From positions 1 through 64,000 of the forward strand of contig CAZYQW010000142.1 of the NCBI GenBank assembly GCA_964649825.1: a DNA stretch of 64,000 nucleotides. Direction: 5' to 3'. This DNA is from CAZYQW01 sp964649825. Lineage in GTDB: Bacteria > Planctomycetota > B15-G4 > JADJEK01. Below, piece by piece: positions 1-7,682 of the stretch (its first letter is position 1; each line of letters opens with the position of its first letter). The translations under genes and the position numbers were made by a program. The notes beneath the pieces are model-generated. The model was not told where the DNA came from. It worked only from the letters and a program-made list of their open reading frames with translations, and ran no database searches.

Positions 1-179
1 GAGCGAGTTCCGCAGCGAGCCGCCCACGCCTACCGCGACCAAAGCACCCCGACCCAACCCCCTCGCCCCACCCCGAGCGAGGACTGTCTGAGCGAAACGC
101 GGCCCGATCGACCCGCTTCGCCCGCCCGACCCCGTCACCAACATTCTCCCCGCGCTCACGCGAATCCTCGGACACACTC

Positions 180-1580
180 CTAGGCTCGCCGGCGCAGGCC
201 GACGACGTTCTCGACGTGGTCGGTGTGCGGGAACAGGTCGATCGGCTGAATCGATTCGATCGAGTATCGCTCGCGGAGCCGCGCGAGGTCGTGCGCCTGG
301 GTCTTCGGGTTGCAGCTCACGTAGACCATCCGGGCGGCGTCGATTTCCTCGAGCTTCGCGAGGATCTTCGGATGGACCCCGGCGCGCGGTGGGTCGAGGA
401 TGATCAGGTCGGGCGAACCGTAGCGCTCGAGGAGCGAGTCATCGAGGCTTTGGGCGAGGTCGCCTTCGACGAAGCGCACGTTCTGGACGCCGTTCGCCTC
501 CGCGTTCCTCCGCGCGCACAGCACGGTGTCGCGTTCGATCTCCAACCCGACCACCTTCTTCGCGCGGTCGGCGACGAAGAGCGAGATCGTGCCGAGGCCG
601 CAGTACATGTCGTACACGCAGTCGGTCTCACGCAGGTCCGCGGCCTTCGCGGCGAGCTCGTAGAGGCGCTCCGCCTGTCGGGTGTTCGTCTGGAAGAACG
701 CGCGCGGACCGATCTCGAAGCGGTGCCGGCCGATTCGGTCGTGCACGACTCCGTCGCCGAAGATCACGTGCGCGGCGCGGCCGGTCGCGACCTGCGCCAC
801 GCCGTCGTTGATCGTGTTGACGAGCGTCGTCACCTCGGGGAACTCCGCGTGGAGCCAGGCCGCGAGCCGCGTCATCCGGTCCTCGTGGTACGCGTCGGTG
901 ACGAGGTCGAGCATGACTTCGGGTTCGTGGAGCGGCGTCCGAATCACCAGGTGACGCAGGTAGCCCTCGGCGCGGCGCACGTTCCATGGCGTGAAACCCT
1001 GCGCGCGGGCGAACTCTCGGACGCCGTTCACGAGCCGAACGCTCAGCTCCGACTGCAGGAAGCACTCCCGCAGGTCGAGGAGGCGGTCGAAGTGGCCGGG
1101 CACGTGGAAGCCGAGCGCGAAGTCGCGTTCGAACTCCTCCCCGCTCGCGACCTCCCAGTCGGTGAGCCAGCGGCGCGCGCCGAACGAGAACTCCATCTTG
1201 TTGCGGTAGTACCAGATCGACTCCGTCCCGATGGTCGCCGCAACCGGGGCCCCGCCGAGCAGCCCGTGCTCGGAGAACGCGTCCTCGACCGCCTGGCGCT
1301 TCGCGTCGAGCTGCGCGGGGTAGATGAGGTTCTGGCGCGTGCAGCCGCCGCAGTCGCCGAAGTAGCGACACCTTGGTTCGGCGCGGAGCGGGCTCGGGTC
1401 GAGGAGCGCGATCATCTGCGCCTCGATCCGGCGCTTCCGGCGTCCGAGGACCCGCGCCAGCACCCGATCGCCGGGGATCGCGCCGGCGACGTGGACCTCG
1501 CGTCCGCCGACGTCGCCCGATGACGCTCCGCGATCCGAGATCCGCTCGACCCGAACTTCGACTTCGTCGCCCCTCTTCAC
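180..1580 (-). CDS. rlmD: 23S rRNA (uracil-5-)-methyltransferase, RlmD/TrmA family
   Basis: SAM-dependent RNA uracil-C5 methyltransferase of the RumA/RlmD/TrmA family, expected to act on 23S rRNA in the cytoplasm. The 466-residue protein has an N-terminal TRAM-like beta-barrel (about 1-60). A [4Fe-4S] cysteine set follows: C71, C77 and C80 in CRYFGDCGGC, with C173 as the likely fourth ligand. The C-terminal Rossmann methyltransferase carries DPPRAGVHP and the catalytic Cys in VSCNPKT (about C423). Length fits the family (430-460). The start is GTG (1578-1580), directly before the KRGDEVEV TRAM strand. It lies 94 bp downstream of the TerB-like gene on the same strand. RlmD versus RlmC or TrmA cannot be separated with certainty; the TRAM domain plus iron-sulfur cluster favour RlmD. 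Confidence 0.93.
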   Translation of the reverse strand: MKRGDEVEVRVERISDRGASSGDVGGREVHVAGAIPGDRVLARVLGRRKRRIEAQMIALLDPSPLRAEPRCRYFGDCGGCTRQNLIYPAQLDAKRQAVEDAFSEHGLLGGAPVAATIGTESIWYYRNKMEFSFGARRWLTDWEVASGEEFERDFALGFHVPGHFDRLLDLRECFLQSELSVRLVNGVREFARAQGFTPWNVRRAEGYLRHLVIRTPLHEPEVMLDLVTDAYHEDRMTRLAAWLHAEFPEVTTLVNTINDGVAQVATGRAAHVIFGDGVVHDRIGRHRFEIGPRAFFQTNTRQAERLYELAAKAADLRETDCVYDMYCGLGTISLFVADRAKKVVGLEIERDTVLCARRNAEANGVQNVRFVEGDLAQSLDDSLLERYGSPDLIILDPPRAGVHPKILAKLEEIDAARMVYVSCNPKTQAHDLARLRERYSIESIQPIDLFPHTDHVENVVGLRRRA

Positions 1581-1674
1581 GGTGCCTCCGGACGGAGCCG
1601 CGCGGCGTGACGCGGTCCGCCGCCGGAACTCGAGTCGCGCGCGGAGGCGTGGTCGCCGACGTCCCGGCTGGTCC

Positions 1675-2241
1675 TCAACCGAACGCCTTGGCGAGGCGAT
1701 CGAGCACCACCTTCTCCTCGGGTGAGATCCTCGACGTCAGGCCGAGCAGGCCGCCGGCCGCGTCGGCGACGCGACGCGCCCTTCCCAACACTTCGTCCTT
1801 GAGCGCGGCGCGCCCCGCGGAGTCGAGGGACGCGCAGAGCGACTGGGTGTAGCTCTCCCACGAGGCGAGCAGCTTCGCTCCGGGCCTCTTGGCGAGCCAT
1901 GCTTCGAGCAGCTCGTGCGCGGCGCTGCCCACCTCGACGCCGGAGTCCTCGGCCGCGCGCACGATGGCATCGCGCTCCTTCGCGTCCAGCTTCCCGTCGG
2001 CCCACGCGACGGCGATGAGCGGCGCGAGCGAGAACGCCGCGAGCGTCTCGGCGTCGACCTCGTGATCGATCAGCGTCTTGAGGACCGCTTCGTCGCTGAT
2101 CCCCGAGGCCGCGGCCAGCTCGGCGATGGTGACCGATCGTTCGCGGCCCGCGTGGAGCTTCGCGCGGAGCCGCTCGTTCTCGGCCTTGAAGAACTCCTCT
2201 TCCAGGGCGCGCCGGCGATCGCCCAGAACCTCGTCGCTCAT
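1675..2241 (-). CDS. TerB-like helical protein
   Basis: 188-residue soluble protein of unknown role. The centre carries the pattern AVAWADGKLDAKERDAI (about residues 77-93), typical of the acidic metal-binding helix-loop of TerB/DjlA-type domains. A second similar helical signature, SRISPEEKVVLDRLAKAF, lies at the C-terminus. The N-terminus (about 1-45) is charged and probably coiled-coil. No signal peptide or membrane segment is seen. It is upstream of rlmD on the same strand and divergent from the P1-type nuclease. The TerB assignment rests on the motif only; tellurite resistance is not implied, since such domains are common in stress and membrane-associated proteins. Confidence 0.75.
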   Translation of the reverse strand: MSDEVLGDRRRALEEEFFKAENERLRAKLHAGRERSVTIAELAAASGISDEAVLKTLIDHEVDAETLAAFSLAPLIAVAWADGKLDAKERDAIVRAAEDSGVEVGSAAHELLEAWLAKRPGAKLLASWESYTQSLCASLDSAGRAALKDEVLGRARRVADAAGGLLGLTSRISPEEKVVLDRLAKAFG

Positions 2242-2340
2242 CGTGGTGTTCCTTGTTCTCTGGTCGCGGCCTCGGGGCGACTTGCGCGGGCCCTTTGCTC
2301 GCGGACCGTGATCTCGACACCGTAACGTTAGCGTCCGGTG

Positions 2341-2355
2341 GGCGGAAGTTCCGCC
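2341..2355. promoter_or_regulatory. perfect inverted repeat in divergent promoter region
   Basis: GGCGGAA-G-TTCCGCC forms a perfect 7-bp inverted repeat with a 1-bp spacer, 32 bp before the nuclease start and between two divergent genes. A second palindrome, TAACGTTA, lies at 2323-2330. This could be a dimeric repressor site; there is no further support. Confidence 0.25.
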
Positions 2356-2387
2356 GTCGCCGCGAGTCGTTTTCGTACCATTCGATC

Positions 2388-3197
2388 ATGAAGATCGGAA
2401 CGCTCGCGCTCGCGACCACGACGGCCGTCGTCGGGGTTCTCGCCCCCGGGTTGCTCGGATGGGGGTACAAGGGCCACGAGGTCGTCGGATTCATCGCCGA
2501 CCGCTACCTGACGCCTGCGGTCAAGACGAAGCTGCGCGCGTTCTGCCGCGCTCCGTCGTTGGCCTACCTCGGCAACTGGGCCGACGTGATCCGGGACGAT
2601 CGGCCCGAGACCGCGCCCTGGCACTACGTCAACGTCGACCCCCAGGCCGACGCGTTCGACGCCGGGCGGGACGTGCCGCCGCACGGTTGCGTCGTCGATC
2701 GGATCGAGCACTTTCGGCGGGTCCTCGCCGACGAGGAGGCCGATCCCTCGGACCGGCTGGACGCACTCCGCTGGCTCGTGCATCTCGTGGGCGATCTTCA
2801 CCAGCCCCTCCACGTGTCTCGCGCCTCGGACCGAGGCGGCAACTCGATTCGGGTGAACCATCGCGGCTCGGAGACGAACCTCCACGCGTTCTGGGACACC
2901 GATCTGATCGAGCTGCAGAACCTGTCCGCCGGCGATTATGCGCGCGAGCTCCGCGACGAGATCACCGACGCGGACGTCGCGGCGTGGCAGCAGGGCACGC
3001 CGGCCGACTGGGCGACGGAGTCCTGGCGCCTCGCCCGGGAGCTCGCGTACCGCGACGCCGACGGGAACGAGATCGAGTCGGGCGCGACCCTCGGCCGGCG
3101 CTACGTCACGACGCGGACGCCGATCGTCGACGCGCAGCTCCGGCGGGCCGGGGTGCGATTGGCGTGGGTGATCGATCAGGCTCTCGCGGACCGGTGA
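2388..3197 (+). CDS. exported S1/P1-type nuclease
   Basis: Zinc-dependent single-strand nuclease / 3'-nucleotidase of the S1/P1 family, exported. The start is ATG 2388; it encodes a 24-residue signal peptide (MKIGTLALAT...APGLLG) after which mature Trp1 begins. All nine Zn ligands of nuclease P1 can be placed: W1 and H6 (WGYKGH), Asp in NWADVIRD, His in PWHYVNVD, H/D/H in HLVGDLHQPLH, and H/D in NLHAFWD. The free amino group of mature W1 is itself a ligand in P1, so the predicted cleavage fits activity well. The length (269 residues) is normal for bacterial members. It may scavenge nucleotides or phosphate from environmental nucleic acid. It is divergent from the TerB-like gene and convergent with the glutaredoxin. 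Confidence 0.93.
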   Translation: MKIGTLALATTTAVVGVLAPGLLGWGYKGHEVVGFIADRYLTPAVKTKLRAFCRAPSLAYLGNWADVIRDDRPETAPWHYVNVDPQADAFDAGRDVPPHGCVVDRIEHFRRVLADEEADPSDRLDALRWLVHLVGDLHQPLHVSRASDRGGNSIRVNHRGSETNLHAFWDTDLIELQNLSAGDYARELRDEITDADVAAWQQGTPADWATESWRLARELAYRDADGNEIESGATLGRRYVTTRTPIVDAQLRRAGVRLAWVIDQALADR

Positions 3198-3240
3198 GTC
3201 CCGGCGGGGGCCCCGTCGGATCACGGGGAACCCAAAGAGC

Positions 3241-3272
3241 CGGCGCCCTCGACGCGAACGCCGGGGGCGCCG
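3241..3272. terminator. hairpin between convergent genes
   Basis: CGGCGCCC (3241-3248) pairs with GGGCGCCG (3265-3272) around a 16-nt loop. It lies between the convergent nuclease and glutaredoxin genes, so it may serve both. There is no T-tract. Confidence 0.35.
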
Positions 3273-3302
3273 ACTTCGGCGCAAGCGGCCGTCTGCGTCC
3301 GT

Positions 3303-3536
3303 TCAATCCTCCTCGAGCCAGTCGAGCAGCTCGCGCTGGCGGAACCCGATCATGACGCGATCGCCCACCTTGATCGTCGGCGTGCTCTGGGATCCGAGCG
3401 CGATCAGCTCGTCGATCGCCTGCCGGTCGCGGCTGATGTCCTTCACCTCGAACTCGATCCCATGGCGCGTGAGGAACTCCTTGGCCGACGTGCAGGGCGG
3501 GCACCCGGGCTGGGAGTAGACGATCACCTTCTTCAT
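3303..3536 (-). CDS. glutaredoxin-family thiol-disulfide protein
   Basis: 77-residue glutaredoxin / NrdH-like protein. The redox motif is C12-P-P-C15, with the cis-proline in STPTIKVG (P53) and a C-terminal helix. This is the full size for a class of small bacterial glutaredoxins (UxxC or NrdH-like). The start is the ATG at 3534-3536; upstream in-frame sequence looks non-coding. It is convergent with the nuclease and divergent from the ECF sigma gene at 3708. The physiological reductant and target cannot be told from sequence; CPPC rather than CPYC suggests an atypical redox potential. Confidence 0.9.
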   Translation of the reverse strand: MKKVIVYSQPGCPPCTSAKEFLTRHGIEFEVKDISRDRQAIDELIALGSQSTPTIKVGDRVMIGFRQRELLDWLEED

Positions 3537-3707
3537 GTTCGGGTTTCTCCACGGGTTCGGTGGCGCTGGCGTGCATCTCGTGCGGCCTCGATCCGACAGA
3601 GGAGCGTGACCGCTCGACCGCAACGGGATAGCCTCGTTCATGCGCCGGGGCAAGCCGAGGCGGCGGACGCACGCCGCCGCTTCGGCACGAGAGGTATCAT
3701 TCGCTCG

Positions 3708-4322
3708 ATGTTCGAGAAACTTCGCGAGTCCCCTCGAACGCAAACGAGGCGACAGGAGACGCCGCAGGAGGGCGATCTCGATCTCGTCCGCCGGGCGAAG
3801 CGAGGAGAGCGGGCCTCGGTCGACGCGTTCGTCGCGCGAATGGGATGCGTGCCCCGCATGTTGACCCGACAGAACGCGCGGCTCGGCGCTCCGCTGACGA
3901 GCGACGAGGTCGAGGATCTCGTTCAAGACGTGCTGGTCGTGATCTGGCGCAAGGTCGAGCTCTTCGAGGGACGGTCGACCCTGGAGACCTGGGTGTATCG
4001 GGTCTGCCGGCTGGAGCTGATGAACGGGATCCGGCGCAAGCGTCGGTTCTTGGAGTCCGTGGAGGAAGCGGAGCACGATCCCATGGTCGAGTCGGACGCT
4101 ATCCCCGGCGGCGGCGAGGCGGAGGGCGCGCTGCGCGAGCTCGAGCGTCTCGGCCCACCCGCCGCCGACATCATCCGCATGAAGCACTTCGAGCAGCTCA
4201 CGTTCGAGGCGATCGGCGCGCGGCTGTCGATCTCGCCGAACACCGCGAAGACCCAGTACTACCGCGGCCTCTGCCGGCTGCGCTCGCTGCTCGACTCGCG
4301 CGGGTCGGAGGATGCGCGATGA
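3708..4322 (+). CDS. ECF-type RNA polymerase sigma factor
   Basis: 204-residue sigma-70 family factor. Region 2 covers about residues 20-105 (DEVEDLVQDVLVVIWRKVE, then the promoter-melting segment TWVYRVCRLELMNGIRRKRR). Region 4 is a helix-turn-helix near the C-terminus (TFEAIGARLSISPNTAKTQ). The start is ATG 3708, chosen because the product then begins just before region 2; upstream codons look non-coding. The stop overlaps the ATG of the anti-sigma gene by four bases, indicating translational coupling. The operon continues with a CHAT-domain protein. It probably directs transcription of its own operon under anti-sigma control, as is usual for ECF factors. Confidence 0.92.
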   Translation: MFEKLRESPRTQTRRQETPQEGDLDLVRRAKRGERASVDAFVARMGCVPRMLTRQNARLGAPLTSDEVEDLVQDVLVVIWRKVELFEGRSTLETWVYRVCRLELMNGIRRKRRFLESVEEAEHDPMVESDAIPGGGEAEGALRELERLGPPAADIIRMKHFEQLTFEAIGARLSISPNTAKTQYYRGLCRLRSLLDSRGSEDAR

Positions 4323-4984
4323 ACGCTGGCATCCCCGAGGAGTACCGCGACGTCCTCGAGCGCGTCATCGTCGGCGATCTCGACGACGACGACCCGCTCG
4401 CGCGCGAGATGCTCGAGAAGTGCCCGCCCTGCCGCGAGCAGGTCGAGCGCCTGCGCGGACTGCAGTCGACGCTCGACGGACTCGGCGCCGAGGAACGCGA
4501 CGTCGTCGGCGACTTCGCCCGCGCGCCGGCATTCGACCCGCGGGTGGAGTCGGCGCTGCGGGCGCAGATCGATGGGCCGCGCGCCGGCCGCGTCCCGCGC
4601 GCGGCCGCGATCGCCGTCGTCGCGGTCGCGGCCGCGCTCCTCCTCCTGTTCATTCGGGGGCGCGGTCCGGAGCCCGACCGTCGCGGCCCGAGCGGAACCA
4701 CGCTGGGCGGCACGATCGAGTTGCTCGAGCCGGCCGAGCGAGTCAGCGAGTTTGGTACGTTCCGTTGGAGGTACGACCTGCCGGCCGGCAGCCGGTTCGA
4801 GCTCAAGATCCGGGACGCGTCGGGCACGGTCGTCGTCGACGAGTCCCTCACCGAGCCGCAATGGACGCCCACCCGCGAGCAGCGCGATCGCCTGACGCCG
4901 GAGATCCACTGGGAGGTCGTCGTGTCCGACGAGCTCACCGGCCCGGTCACGGCGGCCGAGAGGATCTCTCGGAGCGCTCCGTAG
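4319..4984 (+). CDS. membrane anti-sigma factor-like protein
   Basis: 221-residue single-pass membrane protein. The N-terminal cytoplasmic segment (1-90) contains C35-P-P-C38 in a helical context, resembling the second half of a zinc-binding anti-sigma (ZAS) domain but without an obvious His ligand. The transmembrane helix spans about 95-112. The rest is extracytoplasmic, beta-rich (GTIELLEPAERVSEFGTFRW...) and resembles a small Ig-like sensing domain. It overlaps the sigma gene by ATGA, so it is almost certainly its coupled regulator. No receptor or protease for signal release is adjacent, other than the downstream CHAT protein. Confidence 0.82.
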   Translation: MNAGIPEEYRDVLERVIVGDLDDDDPLAREMLEKCPPCREQVERLRGLQSTLDGLGAEERDVVGDFARAPAFDPRVESALRAQIDGPRAGRVPRAAAIAVVAVAAALLLLFIRGRGPEPDRRGPSGTTLGGTIELLEPAERVSEFGTFRWRYDLPAGSRFELKIRDASGTVVVDESLTEPQWTPTREQRDRLTPEIHWEVVVSDELTGPVTAAERISRSAP

Positions 4985-5025
4985 GACGACCGCGAGAGCG
5001 CGGGACGCGGTCGTGCCTGACCTTC

Positions 5026-7680
5026 TTGCTCCTCGTTCTCGTGTCGGCCGTCGCTCGGCCCGGGTTTGCGTGGTGGTCGTCGGCCTCCGCGCAGGAACGC
5101 CTCGCGAACCTCCAGAAGGCGTTCGTCGCGGCCGCGGACGAGGCGGTTCGCCTGGGCGTCGTCGCCGAGATCTTCGACCTGTTCGAGTCCGTCGAGGCGC
5201 TCGTCGTCGGGGAGGGGAGCGACCAGTACCAGACGCTGCGTGCGTACTACGACGCGATCGAGTTCCTCCGCCACGAGCAGGTTCGTTCGTACGTGACGCG
5301 CCTCGCGGCGGCGAACGTCGAGCGTCTCTTCGCGCTCGAGACCGACGAGCGCATGAGCGACGCCGCGCGGCGCGCGAAGGAGCCCGAGCTCTACCTGAAG
5401 GCCGCGATCGTCGTCGCGGATCGACTGCGGGACCGGAACGACGTCGCCGCCGCGACCGCGCGTCTGGAGCGGGCGTCGGCCGAGGGAAGCCTCTCGACGT
5501 TGGTGTTTCCGATGCTGCTGGTGAAGCGCGCGGAGCTCTGCTGGCACGCGGGCGCCTACGACGAGGCGCTCGCGCTCCTCGTCGAAGCGGAAGAGCGGGT
5601 CGCGGCGGTCGAGCCGCTGGTCCGGAACGATGCCGTGAAGGCGCGCTTCCTGCGTCAGACCGAGTGCCTTCGCGTCGGAGTCCGGGGTCAGGTGTTCCTG
5701 TCCCAGGGGAAGCCGGACCGTGCCGGACGGGACGTTCGCGACGCGCTCGAGGCGGCCGCCGCACTGCGCGACGGGACGGTCTACTTCGGTGCCGTCGTGC
5801 GCCAGATCAACTACGACCTGGCCGTCGAGAACGCGGAGGGCGCGCTCGCCCGGGCCGACGCGGCGCTGGCGAGCGTCGGCGAGAGCCGCGAGTCGACGCG
5901 CGCGCAGCTCCTGGTTCGGCGCGGCCAGGCGTTCACCGAGCTGTCGCGCGATGATCGCTCGGTCCTGTTCGCGGCGCGGGACGCGCTCCGCGAGGCGCTG
6001 GCGTCGCCCGCGATCACCGCGTCCGAGTCGACGCGCGCCGCGCTCGCGCTCGTCGACGTGGAGATCCGGGCCGGCGAGCTCGAGGCGGCCGCCGCGCGGC
6101 TCGCCGCGATCGATCGTGGGACCGCCGCCGGCCTGCACGCGACGGGGCAAGGCCTGCGGCTCCAGCTCTTGCGCGCGTCGCTGGCCGCCGCCCTCGCGCT
6201 CGCGCGCGGTGATGATCGCGATCGCCTCGCTCGGTCGCGCGAGGAGCTCCAGGCCGTGTACGACGATTGGCTCGACGAGGCGCGGGCCGGCCCGCGAGAC
6301 GAGGACGGCAAGAGCTTCCTCTTCTTCGGTGCGCCGCGGCGCCTCCTCTCGGAGCTGATCCGGATCACGATCGCGCTCGACGGAGAAGGGGCCGGAGTCG
6401 TCCGCGCGTTCGAGCTGCTCCTCCGCGCGCAGGAGCTCGGAACCGTCACCTTCGCGCGCGGGGGACGCGTGGGGAGCGTGACGAACGCGCGCGAGCGTCT
6501 CGCCGACGGCGAAGGCATCCTCGTCTTCCTGCCGGCACCGGACCGGTCGCACCTGTTCGTCCTGGACGCGCGCTCCCTCACGCATCACGAGATCGCGGCG
6601 GACATGCGGATCTTCGAGGCACGCAAGGAGTTCATCGGCCTGGTCGCCCGGCGCCCGCCCCTCGACGCGACGCTGCGCGAGAGACGCGACCTCGGTCTCG
6701 CGAGCGCGGGCGCCCGGCTTCGCGACCTCCTGCTGCCCAGGGACGTCCGGCGCACGGTCCGTTCCTGGACCAAGCTCACGATCGTCGGCATCGATCTGCT
6801 CGGCACGATTCCATTCGAGGCGCTGCCGGACGAGGACGGCCGAGCGCTCGGGCTCGGGATCGCGCTCCGATACCTCCCGTCGATCCCGCTCGACCATCGG
6901 CTGACCGCGGCGGTCGGCCGCGCCGGCGCGACCGACTTCGACGTGTTCCTTTTCGCGGCGCCCCGGCATTCGGAGGAGGTGGCGACCCGATGGCCGCGGC
7001 TCGAGCCGCTCGAGTTCGGCCGCGAGCAACGTTGGCGGCTGACGCGGGCGTACGACCTCGATCGGATCGCCGAAGCGATCGGGCCGGAGGCGACGGGCGG
7101 AGTGCTGTCGCGCGACGCGGGCCGCGCGGACGTGGTGCAGATCTGGACGCACGGGCTCTACCTCGACGAGCTGACGCGACCCGCCGCTCTCGTCGTCGGC
7201 GTGGACGAACTCTTTCCGCGTGGAATCCTCACCTGCTCGGACGCCGAGCGCCTCGGCGTCGGTCGCCTCGTCGTGCTCTCCGCGTGCGGCGCGGCGCGCG
7301 GCCCGGTGCGGCGCGGTGGGGACGGCGTATCGAACCTAGGTGGCGCGTTCCTCGTCGGTGGGGCGTCCACCGTCGTGCTTCCCTCGTGCGACGTCGACGA
7401 GGCGGCGACGCTCGCGCTGATGGAGCGCTTCCACGTGCACCTCCGCGACGGCGGCCCTCCGTCCGCCGCGCTCGCCGCCGCGCGTCGCGCCCTCGCTCGG
7501 GACCCTCGGTTCGACGACCCGTACTACTACGCGCTCGTCCACGTCGTCGGCGCCGGCCACGACGCGGTGTTTCTTCCGGCGCGCGGCCGCGGGCCGAGGA
7601 CGCTGATCGTGGCGGCCATGCTCCTCGTCGCGGCCGCGGCGGCCGCCGCCCGCGCGAACCGGCGCCGCGCCGGCGGCTGA
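5026..7680 (+). CDS. CHAT-domain (caspase-fold) protein with TPR-like N-terminus
   Basis: Large exported or membrane protein of about 884 residues. The N-terminus has a hydrophobic signal-like stretch (LLVLVSAVARPGFAWWSSASAQ). Residues about 25-440 are all-helical TPR-like repeats. The C-terminal CHAT caspase-like domain has the dyad His in IWTHGLY (about H709) and Cys in VVLSACGAARG (about C754). It ends with the family signature of Gly-rich and Ala-rich helices, then a C-terminal TM helix before a basic RRRAGG tail. It is third in the sigma/anti-sigma operon, 41 bp after the anti-sigma stop. The start is uncertain: TTG 5026 gives a sensible signal peptide, GTG 5041 is an alternative, and no clear Shine-Dalgarno is seen. 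A role as an envelope-linked protease effector is inference. Confidence 0.85.
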   Translation: MLLVLVSAVARPGFAWWSSASAQERLANLQKAFVAAADEAVRLGVVAEIFDLFESVEALVVGEGSDQYQTLRAYYDAIEFLRHEQVRSYVTRLAAANVERLFALETDERMSDAARRAKEPELYLKAAIVVADRLRDRNDVAAATARLERASAEGSLSTLVFPMLLVKRAELCWHAGAYDEALALLVEAEERVAAVEPLVRNDAVKARFLRQTECLRVGVRGQVFLSQGKPDRAGRDVRDALEAAAALRDGTVYFGAVVRQINYDLAVENAEGALARADAALASVGESRESTRAQLLVRRGQAFTELSRDDRSVLFAARDALREALASPAITASESTRAALALVDVEIRAGELEAAAARLAAIDRGTAAGLHATGQGLRLQLLRASLAAALALARGDDRDRLARSREELQAVYDDWLDEARAGPRDEDGKSFLFFGAPRRLLSELIRITIALDGEGAGVVRAFELLLRAQELGTVTFARGGRVGSVTNARERLADGEGILVFLPAPDRSHLFVLDARSLTHHEIAADMRIFEARKEFIGLVARRPPLDATLRERRDLGLASAGARLRDLLLPRDVRRTVRSWTKLTIVGIDLLGTIPFEALPDEDGRALGLGIALRYLPSIPLDHRLTAAVGRAGATDFDVFLFAAPRHSEEVATRWPRLEPLEFGREQRWRLTRAYDLDRIAEAIGPEATGGVLSRDAGRADVVQIWTHGLYLDELTRPAALVVGVDELFPRGILTCSDAERLGVGRLVVLSACGAARGPVRRGGDGVSNLGGAFLVGGASTVVLPSCDVDEAATLALMERFHVHLRDGGPPSAALAAARRALARDPRFDDPYYYALVHVVGAGHDAVFLPARGRGPRTLIVAAMLLVAAAAAAARANRRRAGG

Positions 7681-7682
7681 TC

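Noticed and set aside
1..179. Possible end of an upstream gene at the left edge
   Set aside because: No frame shows coding character or a recognisable domain in this short stretch.
4198..7152. 984-residue frame antisense to the anti-sigma and CHAT genes
   Set aside because: Shadow frame with no recognisable motifs.
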